Assembly: GCA_027922465.2 (NCBI GenBank)
Contig: BQMF02000367.1
Location: forward strand, 372,001-436,000
From: Turritopsis dohrnii
Lineage: Eukaryota > Cnidaria > Hydrozoa > Anthoathecata > Oceaniidae
DNA length: 64,000 nt
Direction of reading: 5' to 3'
Every line of letters starts with the position of its first letter. Positions within the stretch are counted from its first letter, which is position 1. A program made the translations under genes and the position numbers. Of the stretch, positions 9,799 through 22,008 are shown in pieces. The notes below the pieces were generated by a model. It was not told the origin of the DNA and made no database searches. It saw only the letters and a program-made list of their open reading frames with translations.

Positions 9799-12700
9799 CT
9801 ATTGACAAAGACGTTTTCTTAAAACACTCTGTATCCCATACAAAACCAAAAACACGATTGGATTCAAAAATATCTCAAGGATTCCATAAATATCCAGCAT
9901 CTTCGACACTGATCCTTCATTGGTCAAACTGTACACGTACAGAAATGAGCGGAAAAGATTCACATTCACTAGGATAACCAAACTGGTTAGCGATGCCGTT
10001 TCCAAATGATTCACCAAACTATCTTTATAAGGTTTCACCGACAAATGTACGATCAACAGACCTGCTATGATTGGTCCGATAAATCCCGATCGGTACAATG
10101 GATCAATAAGAAAAACAGTAAAGAACGCCACCAGAAGTCGCCCAAATAATCGCCACGAATCCCAATACAACGAATCACCACGATCATCATATCGGAATGG
10201 TTCTTCAAAGATTTTCAACAGATCGGTTTTAGCACTTGTTTCGTCCGCTTCGCACTTCGCTGGTATGTCATTCTTCCCTTTGCTCACATAAATGTAAACG
10301 ATGGGAGCGATGACTGGTAACAGCAGACACAAGAAGAGTGTTTTTAATCTGATCTGGTTGGATTTGATCATCCGCAACGAAAAATACAGCGACATTGGAA
10401 AAGGAACCACCCATAAGGCTAATACAACCAGCAGAAAGTACTGCCACCACATCCAACAATTGACCACTCCACTGATATAAAGCACTGGGTTATTATCGAC
10501 ATACCTGCAGTTGATCATGACCATACAAAACGTGGCAAGTGTCTTGTAATTCAAGACTAACAGCCTCATAAAACTGACGTAGATGCGATTGAGTGATATC
10601 TTGTATAAATGTTTTTCCGGCTGCGTTACTTTTGATATACATTCGAGATTTTCGTTCAAAACGCTTGATATCATTCCCACCTGGCTCTCATCAGTGCTGT
10701 TATCAACTTCATGGTCTTTACTTGCGCTGTTTAGAAATGTCGTCATTCGATCGTTTGATCTTCTACCACTCTCTTCAGATTTCTTTGTTCTTATTTTTCT
10801 TGCAAGGATCAATACAACCCATAAAACCGCTACTGGAAGTAACATGGTTAATGGAAAAACAAAGTCTCTGATAACAACTTTTGTAAGATCATCCAGTGAT
10901 TTGGTTGGACAAAACGTGGAAGGTATTTTTGCGAAATCCAAGTTAAAGATGGCGGTTAAAATTGAATCTACAGATGACGTTGCATACTGTTTGTTCAAAT
11001 TAATGCTGATCAAAGCTTTAAGTTGATAAAATGCAACCAGCACGTTAAAAATACCCGATATTCTTCCTGAGCTCTCCTCCTCCTCTTCAGATTCCGCCAT
11101 GTTGTCGTTGTTGCTTTCGCTAATCTTTCTGTCAAACGTATTGTCAACTGTGTTTTCATTTTTCCCCTCGTCACTGCTTTCTTCAGCAACGTGATTGCTC
11201 AGGACATTTTCTTCTTCTGCATCTTCCATTTCTTTGTTGAGAATGCCTTCAGCTGTTGCTGCAACATCCTCGCATTCAACATCTTCACCAGAAACACCGT
11301 TTGACTCGTTAATTCCCATCTTGTCCAGATTGTCTTCACATGCTGATTGATGGTCTTCGAATTCAAAATTTTCATCATTAGCACCATTTGTCGCGTTCGT
11401 TTCCAGCCTGTCTATATTATCTACAAATGCAGTTTCGTTGTCTTCGAATTCAACAACATCAGTAACACCATTTTTCACCTTCATTTTCATCCTGTGTAAG
11501 TTGTCTTCCCCTGCTGTTTCATAGTCGACATCTTTTGGTGGTTCCAACTCGACCTCGTCGTTCTTCTTTCGGCAAACTGAGATCAATTGCTTAAATGCAT
11601 CTTTCACTTTTTTGCCAATCACTGGTATCTTGTCAATGTATGCAATAACAGTTCTGTAGATCATTGCAAAGACTGCAAAAATCAACCAGAAGAGTACAGG
11701 TCTTTTGCATTTTGTATTTTTTATACATTTTGGAGATAAATAGTCAACATGATAACCTTCTATACATTGACCACAAAGCACTCCCGTCCGGAATTTCCCA
11801 CAACTATTGATTGAACTGCATTTGGAGTTTCTATTAGTACAACAATAACCTTCTGGACAAGCTAAGAAGGATACTTTGCTTTCTTCGGTTCTGAAGCCCC
11901 AAAAGTTATCAGTGCTTTTTATTTCGCCATCGCAAAATCCACCAGCTGGACATGAATTGCAAGTTTGTTGGTGAAACGTGTAAGTTTCGTTGGTTGTGGT
12001 GTTGTGAACAGACTGACTAACGTTTGCGCTTCCACCATGCAGCGCATATGTGCCTCGTTTGCATGGTGTGCAGTAGAAAAAGTAGTTATTACTCATAATG
12101 CCATTAACTGTGCGTCTTTCAGGATTACTGTTCTTTGGGCAAGAAATATGGAAATTGACTTCTTTGTGAATCTTATCGAATTCAGAAAAAATGTCAACAT
12201 ATTTTGCGAGGTTAACCGCTGCAATAGCTATATTTGGCAGTAACTGCAATACGGATAACGTGACACTATCGACCAACATAAGACTTGGTTGACCTGACAC
12301 CAAATTGAGAATTCTACCAGAATTTCTTATAACTAAAAATGTGCAGTTTCGCATAAGGAACGATTTAGGTTTTCCGAGTGCCTGATTATCAATATTGATT
12401 CCAGCTCCTTTCACATACATGAAAGAAGTATTTAAAATCACAATATTACTCTCTGTTGTTGTCACGAGTTGGCTGTACGCTGTGGTATTAGTGACATGTA
12501 AATTCAAAATATTTGCGTCACTGCTTCGGAAAATAACAGCAAATCCAAATTGGCTATTCTTTACCCGCAAATCATTTAATGTACATGTGACAATTACACA
12601 AAAAAAACCTACTGCTGCGTTACTCCCATTTATTCCAATATTATTCAAATGTAACTTCATAACTATGGTCAATCTGAATATAAAATTGCTCGCATCTCCG

Positions 12701-14703
12701 TGTATTTGAACGTCATCCATGTTGGCGTCGGTACTGTTGACAACGAAAATATTTACGAAGAATTGATTATTTTGAAACGACAGTTGGCTGACTTGTGCCT
12801 TCAAAGAATAAAGAATGGCTAGTCCATAAAACATTGCATTTTGAGTAAATTTCAACTTTTCAAATCTGCTGATACATCTCAGGCAAGCGATTCCTGTAAA
12901 ATTTCCTTTGTTTTTGCATAAAGAAAATGATTTTATTGATAAATTACTAATATCACCGCAAATAAAAGTTATAGATGCGCTTCTCACATGGCTCTTTGTG
13001 TTCCATCCAATGAAATCTTCTACTATCAGTTTGCTTCGAAAGTGAGCAATTATACAGTGTCTCCGTATCACACTTGTAAATGTATTGTTCTTATACTCCA
13101 GGTGCTTCAATGTGAACTTTGTTGAATGACCAAGTTCTCCTGCGAATGTGTTTTCGTTATTGACAATTTTCAAATTCTCCATTGTAATAATGCTTTTAGT
13201 TATAGCAAATACCAAAAGATTCGTGTTGTCCCAAACGTACATGTCTTTAACGACAACGATACAGAATTGTATGTGCATGCCGATGTATTCGATATTTCTG
13301 TTGATGCTTGTATTATTACGGAATGTCGTGTTTATTAGCTGTACAGTACTCATTTGGATAGAGAGAAAAGGCGACTTTGCTTCCACTACCATACCTTCAA
13401 AAACAGTTCCATTAATGAGAACTGAGGTAGCGAAGGCAATTCCAAATCGAGCAAATATCTTGACGCGGCAATTATGTAATTCAACTGTTTTGCTTCGGAA
13501 CATATTGAATGAAAATCTTTGAAAACTTGCATCAGACACATACACGCTGATTTTACCAAATATCTTCAAAAAAGCCTCTTCACCTACAGAGTCAAATGTC
13601 GCATTTCTCACATTGACGTAAGCTGCAACCGTTCCATAAAAGTTTAATTGCTTGATCTCATTTGAACTTGACAGGATTTCAGCATCTTCAATTGAAATAT
13701 TGAACGGCCCATTTATATGACTGATAATGCTTAATGACGTACATGTGTTCCGGATATAAAGAAGTTGACCTTTGCCATCAGCTTGGTGATCCTCCATCTT
13801 TTTCAACACGATAAAGTTTGATACTTTGTTGCTTGGATAGACATGACAGTCTGTAACGACAATAACACTTCCATTGTGGGCTAGTTTTCCAGTGTTGTTC
13901 ACCAAACCAATATCTTGAAAAGCTATACCATCAACACGAATATTTAAGAACGACCCGTGACTGAAAAACACGAAATCTGTATCGGCACCACCAATAAGGG
14001 TAGGCTTGTAGTGATTCTGTGGATAACCGCTAATGTTGACCGACGTTGGTTTGTTGACATTGATAACTTGTTTGATTTCATAAAGGAAAGGGGAACTGGG
14101 ACCTCCATCTATCAAAATTACGTCATTGTGTAACACGGTGCTGTTGAAAATATGTTGTAATGACCGACATGGATTTGTGATATTCCCACAATGAATCTTG
14201 TCTATGCCAACCATAGAAACATGATAAACCGCTGCTTGGTTACCTGGTAACAAAAAATTTGATCAATGATAATCGTCTTGAAAGTTTACTGGGTTCGCCC
14301 AAATTATGTTTAGGTGTTTGAAAAGATATTTCTCGAAAACTACAGGATTCTTGGGAGTAAACTTAATTTTAATGTTAAAATAGTTTAATTTGATTCAAAA
14401 ATAGAAAACATATTGTTATATTTTTTTCGTTTATACTTTGTGTATCAAGTCTGCAAATTGGCCACATTTACAGTAAATCCATCGCCGTTGCCAGTGGGCA
14501 GAATTGCCACTGCAGCGGAGATCATTTTTATTGAAATTGTGTGTATATTTATATAAAAACGCACTTCCTTGCAGAGAATTGTGCTGGCTGGTTCCTAGGA
14601 ATGAACTAGGAATGAAAGAACGAAAAGAATCGATTACATGAAAAAAACACCTACAGTTGAACTGCAGCATCCAGAGGACAAAACAATCAAGTAGACCAAT
14701 CAT
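9799..14703 (-). CDS. Large multi-pass membrane protein with beta-helix-like ectodomain
   Basis: The main exon is 14243-9799, open for ~1480 codons. Its apparent start is TTG, not ATG, and TTTTTTGTTACCAG at 14244 looks like a 3' splice site. An upstream ORF starts at 14703 with a hydrophobic leader (MIGLLDCFVLWMLQF); a GT donor at 14471-14470 joins it in matching phase and creates a Cys codon (intron ~225 bp, inferred). Counting from 14253: residues 1-~740 are short N-glycosylation-rich beta repeats like pectate-lyase-type helices; ~764-840 is a Cys-rich stalk with an EGF-like GVLCGQCIEGYHV; the first membrane span is at ~851-870; an acidic cytosolic block with degenerate repeats spans ~891-1054; then about eight or nine more spans to the C-terminus. 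It resembles orphan receptor/channel-like families of basal animals. Function unknown. Confidence 0.7.
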
Positions 14704-15057
14704 ACTGAAAAATCTTTGAAGTAGTTGGAGAACTCGTCGTTACGAATGAAAGAATCTTTTGGAAATGTCTGGTGCTAGAAATTGGGAAAAAAAACTTTTG
14801 CAATATCATCAACTTGTAGTCCAGGCTGTTTTCTTTTTACTTGCTTATGAAACAGTAGATAAATTTCGGTATCGAAGTGGGCAGAATTGATGATTGGGAA
14901 AGATAGTAATTATGTTAATGTGGTGATAATTGGCCAGATTGACTGATCTTTACTGGTTTCGCGATGACTTGAAAATTTAGGAAAACTTTGATTGGTTCTT
15001 GAGATGATTATTTATAATTATTCTTGTTCTTGTTTCGATACATGTATTTAATTGAAT
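14704..15057. other. 5' flank of the beta-helix gene, nothing recognised
   Basis: AT-rich sequence upstream of the proposed signal-peptide exon. No TATA box or repeat stands out. Confidence 0.35.
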
Positions 15058-15326
15058 TTCTTTAAAAACTTTCGCTACTTGTATTGAAATAAATTTTTTT
15101 TAAAACTTTCGCTAGTTGTATCGAAATAAATGTTTTTAAAAACTTTCGCTACTTGTATCGAAATAAATGTTTTTAAAAGCTTTCGCTAGTTGTATCGAAA
15201 TAAATGTTTTTAAAAACTTTCGTTACTTGTATTGAAATAAATGTTTTTAAAAACTTTCGTTACTTGTATTGAAATAAATGTTTTTAAAAACTTTCGCTGC
15301 TTGTATTGAAATAAATGTTTTTAAGA
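15058..15326. repeat. 37-bp minisatellite, about seven copies
   Basis: The core (T/A)AAAACTTTCGCTACTTGTAT followed by (C/T)GAAATAAATGTTTTTA repeats with the CTTTCG core at 15069, 15106, 15143, 15180, 15217, 15254 and 15291, exactly 37 bp apart. Units differ at a few sites (CTACTT/CTAGTT/TTACTT; TATCG/TATTG). The next unit after 15326 is disrupted. Non-coding. Confidence 0.92.
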
Positions 15327-16832
15327 AAGTTTCGATACGTGTATTTATTGAAATCCACTAAAATAAACCTATAAATCTACGTGTTTTTAAATAACATGGG
15401 AAACTCATAGATCTTCATGAAGATCTTATCAGAAAGAACCGTTTAGTACTATCAATATTTCAGGTCTTAGAGATTACTCAAAGTCCCTCTATTGGCTAAA
15501 AACAATTTTGACAGCAAAATTTTTCAATTTCCTCTTACGTAAGCATAGGAAATTGTTTGGTTTGCACATTTTATCTATCTGTTCTGTGTTACAGTTTTTC
15601 GCGGCTTTCGGAAAGTCAATTCGGATTTTGGATCATTTTTTTATGCTAAGTGTAATGCATAAAAGGTCATTTTTAACGTTACATCATTTAATTCTTATTC
15701 TTTTATAACCTTTCACTACTATTGGAAGTTATTTGTTTTTATATTTTCAATTCAATCTTCAAATATTTTATTAACGCGTTCTTAAAGTTAATCAACGAAG
15801 ATATATAGAGCTTGTGATAGATGAACAGCGGTAAATTCACGCATGCATAAGAAATGTACTAACACGTCCGTATACTATTACTATGTACAGTCTTCTACAA
15901 GTTTTAATGTAATAGCATTCGGCGGGTTGATTGTTTGCCTATTATTGTGTATATAGTCGATGAATGTAAACATAGGCGAAGAATTCAAACTTTTGATTTG
16001 ATTTAGAAAGCAAGCCATGTGGAAATGTTGCTTGTATTCAAGATATCTCCGGCAAAGATTTTCAATTTCTATATGACTTTTTCACAGAATGGCGTGGAAT
16101 TTACTTTCTCTCCAGACTGGTTTAGAAGAAATTTTCTGTATTTCATTTATATATCAATATTTTGGATTCTATGCTGTATGTATATGGTGTAGCTAAAACT
16201 ATTGAATTATGACCACACTTTCCTCTTATGAAAGCAGTGGGTGTGCCTTGTTAACTTAACAGTCCTCTTATGACTGAAGCATTGTAACATAAAAGTATGA
16301 CCGGGGCTTCCTAACTTCTTTTTTCACTGAAAAGGCTAGACCCTAGGAAGAAAAAAAAACATTTGATTTCGACATTTGTGTACATTTGAGATTTGTATTT
16401 TTAAACCAACAAAACAATGTATATTTCGCTAATACACAACAATTCAGCATGTAATATTTTTTTCTCATTTTTAACCAAAAGGTTATATACCAAAAAAGAA
16501 CATGGTAACATGAGTGGTAATCAACAAGAACAACACTGAAATTTCATTTTTGTTCTGAGATGGCAGATGTTACATAATTTTGTTGAAATTTTTTGTTGAT
16601 TCTCACCCCCTCAAATATAAATCAAGTTACAAATATTATTTTTAACTGCATAGAGAACTGCAGGAGAACACAAAAAATAACTTGTTGCAAATTTAAGGTA
16701 TCATCCACACATCAGTCATCACCGCCTACTACTACAGTGAAAAAGAGGATAGACAGCTGGGTTGGTAGTGTGATGGTAGACTTTCCTTCAAATATCCACT
16801 GATCTTCCAAAAAGCAACAAAGCATAAAAGGC
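15327..16832. other. Intergenic, nothing firm
   Basis: No credible ORF. Around 16205-16290 there are repeated words (CCTCTTATGA, TTAACTTAACAG), and TTAACTTAACAG recurs at about 17302, so decayed repeat sequence is likely. Confidence 0.35.
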
Positions 16833-17218
16833 ATATGTGACGGTTAGAGGGAAAATCATAACAAGTGATAATTTCTGATAAATTTATCAGTAAATTACTG
16901 ATTAGAAAACAATAGATTTCGATGAATCAGTAATTCGTCCGATTTATCAGTAATTTGTTTGATGAATCAGTATTACTGATAAAATAATTGGTAAATACTG
17001 ATAAAGAATCAGTAATTTATCAGTATTACTGATTCATCGAACGAATTACTGATAAATCAAATTAATTACTGATTCATGGAACAAATTACTGATAAATCGA
17101 ACGAATTACTGATTATTTATCAGTATTACTGATTATTGCTGATAAAGTTCTGATAAATTACTGATTAATTTATCAGTAATATCACTTGTTATGATTTTCC
17201 CTCAAACCGTCACATATA
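16833..17218. mobile_element. Non-autonomous inverted-repeat element, built of ACTGATAAAT-type words
   Basis: The ends TATGTGACGGTTAGAGGGAA and the reverse complement TTCCCTCAAACCGTCACATA pair over about 37 bp, including AAAATCATAACAAGTGATA. The interior is almost entirely made of ATCAGTAAT/ATTACTGAT words in both orientations (for example 16880-17170), so the whole element can fold on itself. Non-coding. Flanking TA may be the target duplication, but it is too short to be sure. Confidence 0.8.
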
Positions 17219-17423
17219 TAAATATAATATAGGTACCGTAACATGAAATATAAGACAAAAAGAAAATAGTCTACATTGTTCTCCAACCTATGTACTGCCT
17301 GTGTTAACTTAACAGCAACATTTATTTTAAAATGTTGCTGAGGGAGGCTCTTCAGTATTCTGTTGTTGTCAATTTTTAAATAAAAGATAGTGTAACACAG
17401 GGAATAGGGTGAAATCTATTAAA

Positions 17424-17908
17424 GGGATTCCTGCGTCCAAAATGATAATTTACAAATATGATAGAGCTGAAAAAGTTGTTTAACAAGTCTCTTTTCAGTA
17501 TTTCAATTATTTATAGTTTCTGAGATATTTCGTTTTTAAAATCTTATATTTTAATTTATGCAATGCATATTTAGATGTAATAAGATAGTAACTTACACTT
17601 TTTATTGCAATAACTTTAGATATGATTAATATTACATCGTTGTAAGTTACTATGAAGTGGAAGCTTCCACTCTGAGTTGATTTATAGAAGAATGAAGTCA
17701 CAATATTTACTAATTCAGAAGTTATACACACTAACAAAATACTATCTTATTACATCATAATTATGCGTTACATAATTTAAACATTTTTAAATTGAAATAT
17801 CTGCCCAAGGAAACAAAATTTCCAAAAACTGTAAAAAGAGTTCTTAAACAACTTTGTGAGTTCTATCATCATCCCCTGAAATATCGTTTTGGACGCAGGA
17901 ATATTTTC
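17424..17908. mobile_element. ~480-bp inverted-repeat element with nested palindrome
   Basis: Outer arms of about 70 bp pair imperfectly: 17428-17497 (ATTCCTGCGTCCAAAATGAT..., GTTGTTTAACAAGTCTCTTT) with 17832-17903. A second inner pair, ATGTAATAAGATAGTA (~17574-17589) and its reverse complement (~17740-17756), lies inside. Non-coding; the open frame on the minus strand here is a by-product of AT-richness. Confidence 0.75.
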
Positions 17909-17991
17909 ATAAAGGAGCAGGTTGATTGGCATAAATTGCTTTGATTTTTCGCGACTATTCATAAACATGTTTCCCCTAATTAAAAAAAAAA

Positions 17992-18399
17992 TCAAGACAC
18001 AGGACCCAGACGGAGTGCTCTTCTCTTCTCTATACTTTTTTTCATTTTTGAATAAGAACTTATGAAAGCGTTACAGCAGGATACATATATAAAATAATCT
18101 ATGTCACCCTGCAATATATCCATATCTAAACACGGACAGTAAATCGTATAAAGAATGATTTTAGTCATATTATTTCTAGCCTCTCTACTGTGAGTTTGTC
18201 CTTCCAACAACTCAATGTTTTCCATAATAAATTTTAAACATGACAATGTGTTAGGGAAGCTCATCGAGTTTTTAAAAAACAGAAAGCGCTCTGTTAAAGC
18301 CAAAGCCTCGTCACCTTCACCCACATGTATTCTATATTTTTTTGCTGAGACCTTTTTCTTCTTTTTTACGGGAGAAGCGGTCCCGTCCTCGTCCGCCAT
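17992..18399 (-). CDS. Small lysine-rich protein, function unknown
   Basis: The ATG at 18399 sits in a good animal start context (AAAATGGCGGACGAGG). The frame runs 135 codons to a stop at 17992; the extension to an earlier ATG at 18507 reads like 5' UTR. The N-terminus is acidic then strongly basic (SPVKKKKKVSAKKYR), followed by a helical stretch (ALALTERFLFFKNSMSFPNT, FIMENIELLEG) and a Cys-containing C-terminal part. I do not recognise the family. It may be only the first exon of a spliced gene. The context is repeat-rich with no partner genes. Confidence 0.45.
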   Translation of the reverse strand: MADEDGTASPVKKKKKVSAKKYRIHVGEGDEALALTERFLFFKNSMSFPNTLSCLKFIMENIELLEGQTHSREARNNMTKIILYTIYCPCLDMDILQGDIDYFIYVSCCNAFISSYSKMKKSIEKRRALRLGPVS

Positions 18400-18507
18400 T
18401 TTGTTTATTTTGATTTTTTCTATCTTTCTCCCAGCCGTCTCTGGTTTAACTAATGACGAAGGATTCTTTGTTGTAGATATTAATATGATTTTAGTGAGTG
18501 AAATCAC

Positions 18508-19475
18508 GGTAAAATTTGCAAGTCAGCAGTTTTTAAAAATGAGGATCCTCGCTTCTTTTAGCTTCGTTGATTATCTTTAAGATATGTACGCACAACACGT
18601 GATCGTTTTGCCAACCGATTTCGTTTATGTAGCTTCGTAGAATCTTTGAAGAAGGATTTTAAGAATGCTTCCCAGTTTATGCTTACTGTTAAGCATTAAA
18701 ACATTTCTTGAAGAAAATGAAACGTATTAGATAAAATTATGCTTTGAAAAACTTTCATCATTCATAAGAGAAATGCATGTAATATCTAATCGATACATAC
18801 ACGAAATTTTCTAATAAATGCATGAGACGTGTATATCTCAGCTGAATGAAAATTTTATCGACCTGCAAAGAAACTGACTAAAACTTAAAGAATGTTTCGT
18901 TGTTGTTTACATATATTGACTACTTTCTTATTCCAAGAAATTGACGCGAAATGCGAAAGAAATTAACGCAGAGGAAATTAACGCGGTCGAAAAACTTTTA
19001 CTTTAAATTTTTAATGAATTAGACCTCGAATTTCTGTTTGATGCATTGTACCCGAGTTGTCGTGTCTAACCTCGCTTCTGATGTTCAAACTATTTCTAAA
19101 TATCGGAATAGGAATTAAGTATAATAGAGATTAATATTAAGTTGTAAAGTAATGAAATCAGTGAAACAATGAATCGCATGAAAATGAGGTTAGGTATGAA
19201 ACTCAGTCGCGGTTCAGTGTTTAAACTGAAATTCGAGAAAGGTTTATTAACGCGGATTTAACAAGTGGATTCCAAGTTGTATGAAATTAATGTGAGTGAT
19301 GTGTATGTAAATTAAGTAAGGGGAAGAACACAAGAATTTTGGTTTATAACGGCAGTTAAAGTGCACCGAGCGAGGAAAATAGACCTCATTAATTACGTCA
19401 CTGCAAACAACGTCTCGTTTTCAAACTGAATATTAATGACGTTTGAGCCGTTTACAAAGAGAAATGACACCTTAA
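18508..19475. other. Intergenic, one inverted match to 21.7 kb
   Basis: No gene seen. About 19379-19440 (ATAGACCTCATTAATTACGT..., CGTCTCGTTTTCAA) is matched in reverse orientation at about 21680-21735, so the two may be ends or parts of one older repeat. Words such as AATTAACGCGGT/AACGCGGAT recur around 18960-19260. Confidence 0.4.
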
Positions 19476-19809
19476 GCCTGATTTCCACTCAGGATAATTT
19501 CAATTGGATTGGAACGGACCGGATCGATTTTTGATCTTTTCCGATCCGGAGAGCAATTTCCTTTCATTCGCGCAGACGGAAACTGTGTTTCGCTGATGTG
19601 GCTAGCCTCTTGAATAATAATAATAAATTATAGAAAAAGCCCGATTCCTATTGGACCGGATCGAAAAAAGTTGAACTTTCTTCAACTTTTTCCTGGACTG
19701 AAAATGGATCGAAACGGATCGCAAAACTTTAATTAATACGCATGCGCAGATCAAAAATCGATCCGGTCCGTTCCTATCCAATTGAAATTATCCTGAGTGG
19801 AAATCAGGC
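19476..19809. mobile_element. 334-bp MITE with 62-bp near-perfect terminal inverted repeats
   Basis: The ends GCCTGATTTCCACTCAGGAT and its inverse pair over about 62 bp with one mismatch (GGATTGG vs GGATAGG), including ACGGACCGGATCGATTTTTG. The flanks are TTAA on the left and TTTA on the right, so a TTAA-type duplication with one change is possible but unproven. No ORF. Confidence 0.88.
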
Positions 19810-20098
19810 TTTAGGGAAACATTTTTCACGAAATTCTTTTATTCAGGTTAAGCACGTAACTAGCAAGTAGCTTTCGCTATGAGGGCGCCCCTGATTGCAT
19901 TTCCGCTAATACCACTATCTCGGCGCAAAATACATCGTAAATAATGACGAAACCTTCCGCGGATGAAAATTGTTTCCAATACGTTGACATTTAAGAAAGG
20001 ATCAACGTGAATGAAATTAATTTTTAAAGGAGAACGGAGGTCAAAAATGTTTTTTGCATAAATCTTTGCGAAGTCACATAAGAAATCATGAAATAACA

Positions 20099-20437
20099 TT
20101 AAAGGGGTGTTTATATGGAGGTGAGCTGGCCCGGTTAGCCAGGAAGCGGGCTGGCTCACCTTTGTATTTTTTTGTTAATCAAATAGTATGCGCATGCTAT
20201 GAAATTAGCCCGCTCAGCCGGGCTAGCCCGGTTGTGGATGTTTATAATGGAAAGTTTTCATCCCACTGAAGTGAGATCTCGGCAAATTGAACCGAGATCT
20301 CGCTTAGGCGGGCTGGCTCGGTTTTCATATAAACACATTCGAATAAAAACATATATTTCTTAATATAAGTGAGATCTCCGCTAAGCGAGCCAGCCTGTTT
20401 AACCGGACCAGCTCGCTCCCATATAAACACCCCTTAA
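20099..20437. mobile_element. 339-bp MITE flanked by TTAA (piggyBac-like)
   Basis: TTAA at 20099-20102 and 20434-20437 bounds ends (A)GGGGTGTTTATATGG and CCATATAAACACCCC. The interior has further inverted GAGCTGGCCCGG/CCGGACCAGCTC-type arms and GC-rich AGCCCGG/CCGGGCTAGC words that contrast with the flanks. TTAA duplication is characteristic of piggyBac-type transposases. The element is non-coding; the short ORFs inside follow the palindromes. Confidence 0.85.
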
Positions 20438-20581
20438 GACTTCCCAAAATGCATGGAAAATGCGCAAAAAGAACTAATTTCTTTTTTGAAATGCCACAAC
20501 GGTCGCCGCCATTCGCATTTCGCAGTGACGTCACCTAGTGAATGGAGAAAGTGAAGTGTATTTGTTTAAATAAAATTAAAA

Positions 20582-21298
20582 CATGGAGGTATAAAACAGA
20601 AGGAGAACGAACTCTTATTTTTCTATTATTCAGATAATGACTATTCTATTCATTGCGGTATCACTTTGATGTCATCCGTGATGCGCTTTCGGTTGGTTGT
20701 CGGTGAAACGAATACTTTTTTAAAAATTAACGACAATTTAAAAACCAAATATCATCCATTATAACAACGGATCAACTTGCTGCATAGTGACAAGCAGATT
20801 ATTAAACCTAAAGCTTCCTTAAGAAACAAATGAAAATCTATGTTTTTATACAGAGTTGAAGATATCGCGTAATTCATGTATAAGTTCCAATCTACATATC
20901 TTCTGACTTAAATGCGCCTCGATAGTGCCGCGGTAAGTGCAAAAACTTGGGATTATTCTCTCTTCAAAAACTGAAGCTCGGCGAAACTGCTTGAGGGGAT
21001 CACGAGATATATAGACCTAAATTTGCAATGTTTTCGTTGCATATTTGTGACGTTTTTGCATAATTCTCCCAATTCCTACAGATTATGCATGCTAAGAACT
21101 TTACCCTAACGATCTTTAATCACATTAGAGAATTGATATGAACGAAATTTTCACGCAAGAACGCCAAAATTATAAAAATTATGCAAGATGATAGCAATTA
21201 TATGTTATTACACACTGAGGACTTAAACAATGCAGCGCATCACGGATAGTACAATAGCAGATTTTGAGTTCGTTCTCCTTCTGTTTTATACCTCCATG
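20582..21298. mobile_element. 717-bp non-autonomous element, 33-bp TIRs, 7-bp target duplication
   Basis: The left end CATGGAGGTATAAAACAGAA and the right end are reverse complements over about 33 bp (to GGAGAACGAACTC). ATTAAAA directly flanks both sides (20575-20581 and 21299-21305). Inside the TIRs, CATCCGTGATGCGC and GCGCATCACGGAT also pair. A 7-bp duplication is close to the 8 bp of hAT elements, but the ends do not settle the superfamily. No ORF. Confidence 0.85.
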
Positions 21299-21305
21299 AT
21301 TAAAA

Positions 21306-22008
21306 TGAGTACGTCATATACCTATACCTATATATATCTATGTTATATGTATGTTATTTTTTCATTTTAAATATGTCCCATATTTCTTCCGTAGTTCACA
21401 TACACGTGGTCGCTTAACATTCATAACAAGATGTTTTTATTCATAATAAAGAGTTGTAAAAAAAGTTTTCTCCTTCATACGGCAATTTTAAAAAGGATTT
21501 TTAATTTTACTCGCAATTTCTCTTTTTAAGTTTTGGAATAACTTAAAGAAAACATATATTAATTTAATTTAAATAGAAATAAGCTACACTTTAATCAAGC
21601 ATTCCCTTAATCTTTTAATATCCCCCTGTGTATTAGGAAAGCGAGTTAATCGCGCCTTACGGACGCGATTATTCATAAACTTGAAAACGAGGCGATGCTT
21701 GTAATGACGTAATTCATGAAAAGGTCTATATTTATGACTCGCGCGTTTCTGTAAAATGTCTTTACATTTGAAGTCTTAACATTTGAAAATATCGCAAAAG
21801 TACATACATAATAGCCCTATTTATGCTGAGACGAGTAAATAGCGACGGATAGAATAATTGTAAATTTTATTTTCCTATCAGTATAAATAACAAGACAGTA
21901 TAATCAGATGATGGAATGGGCAAAACTTCTTTCTATCAGTATAAATACATGATAGACAGAGTAATTAAGACATCATTAATTCTTTAATTCGATCGTTGAA
22001 TTTGAAAG
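21306..22008. other. Intergenic, decayed repeat at 21.68-21.74 kb
   Basis: No gene. The inverted partner of 19.38-19.44 kb lies at about 21680-21735 (AAAACGAGGCGATGCTTGTA, ATTACGTCATTA-like words). Confidence 0.4.

Noticed and set aside
9786..13522. Many plus-strand ORFs across 9.8-13.5 kb
   Set aside because: All are antisense shadows of the large beta-helix membrane protein.
20325..20534. Minus-strand ORF beginning near GCGAATGGCGGCGACC
   Set aside because: A good start context but the frame from it ends after about 12 codons; the rest is MITE sequence.
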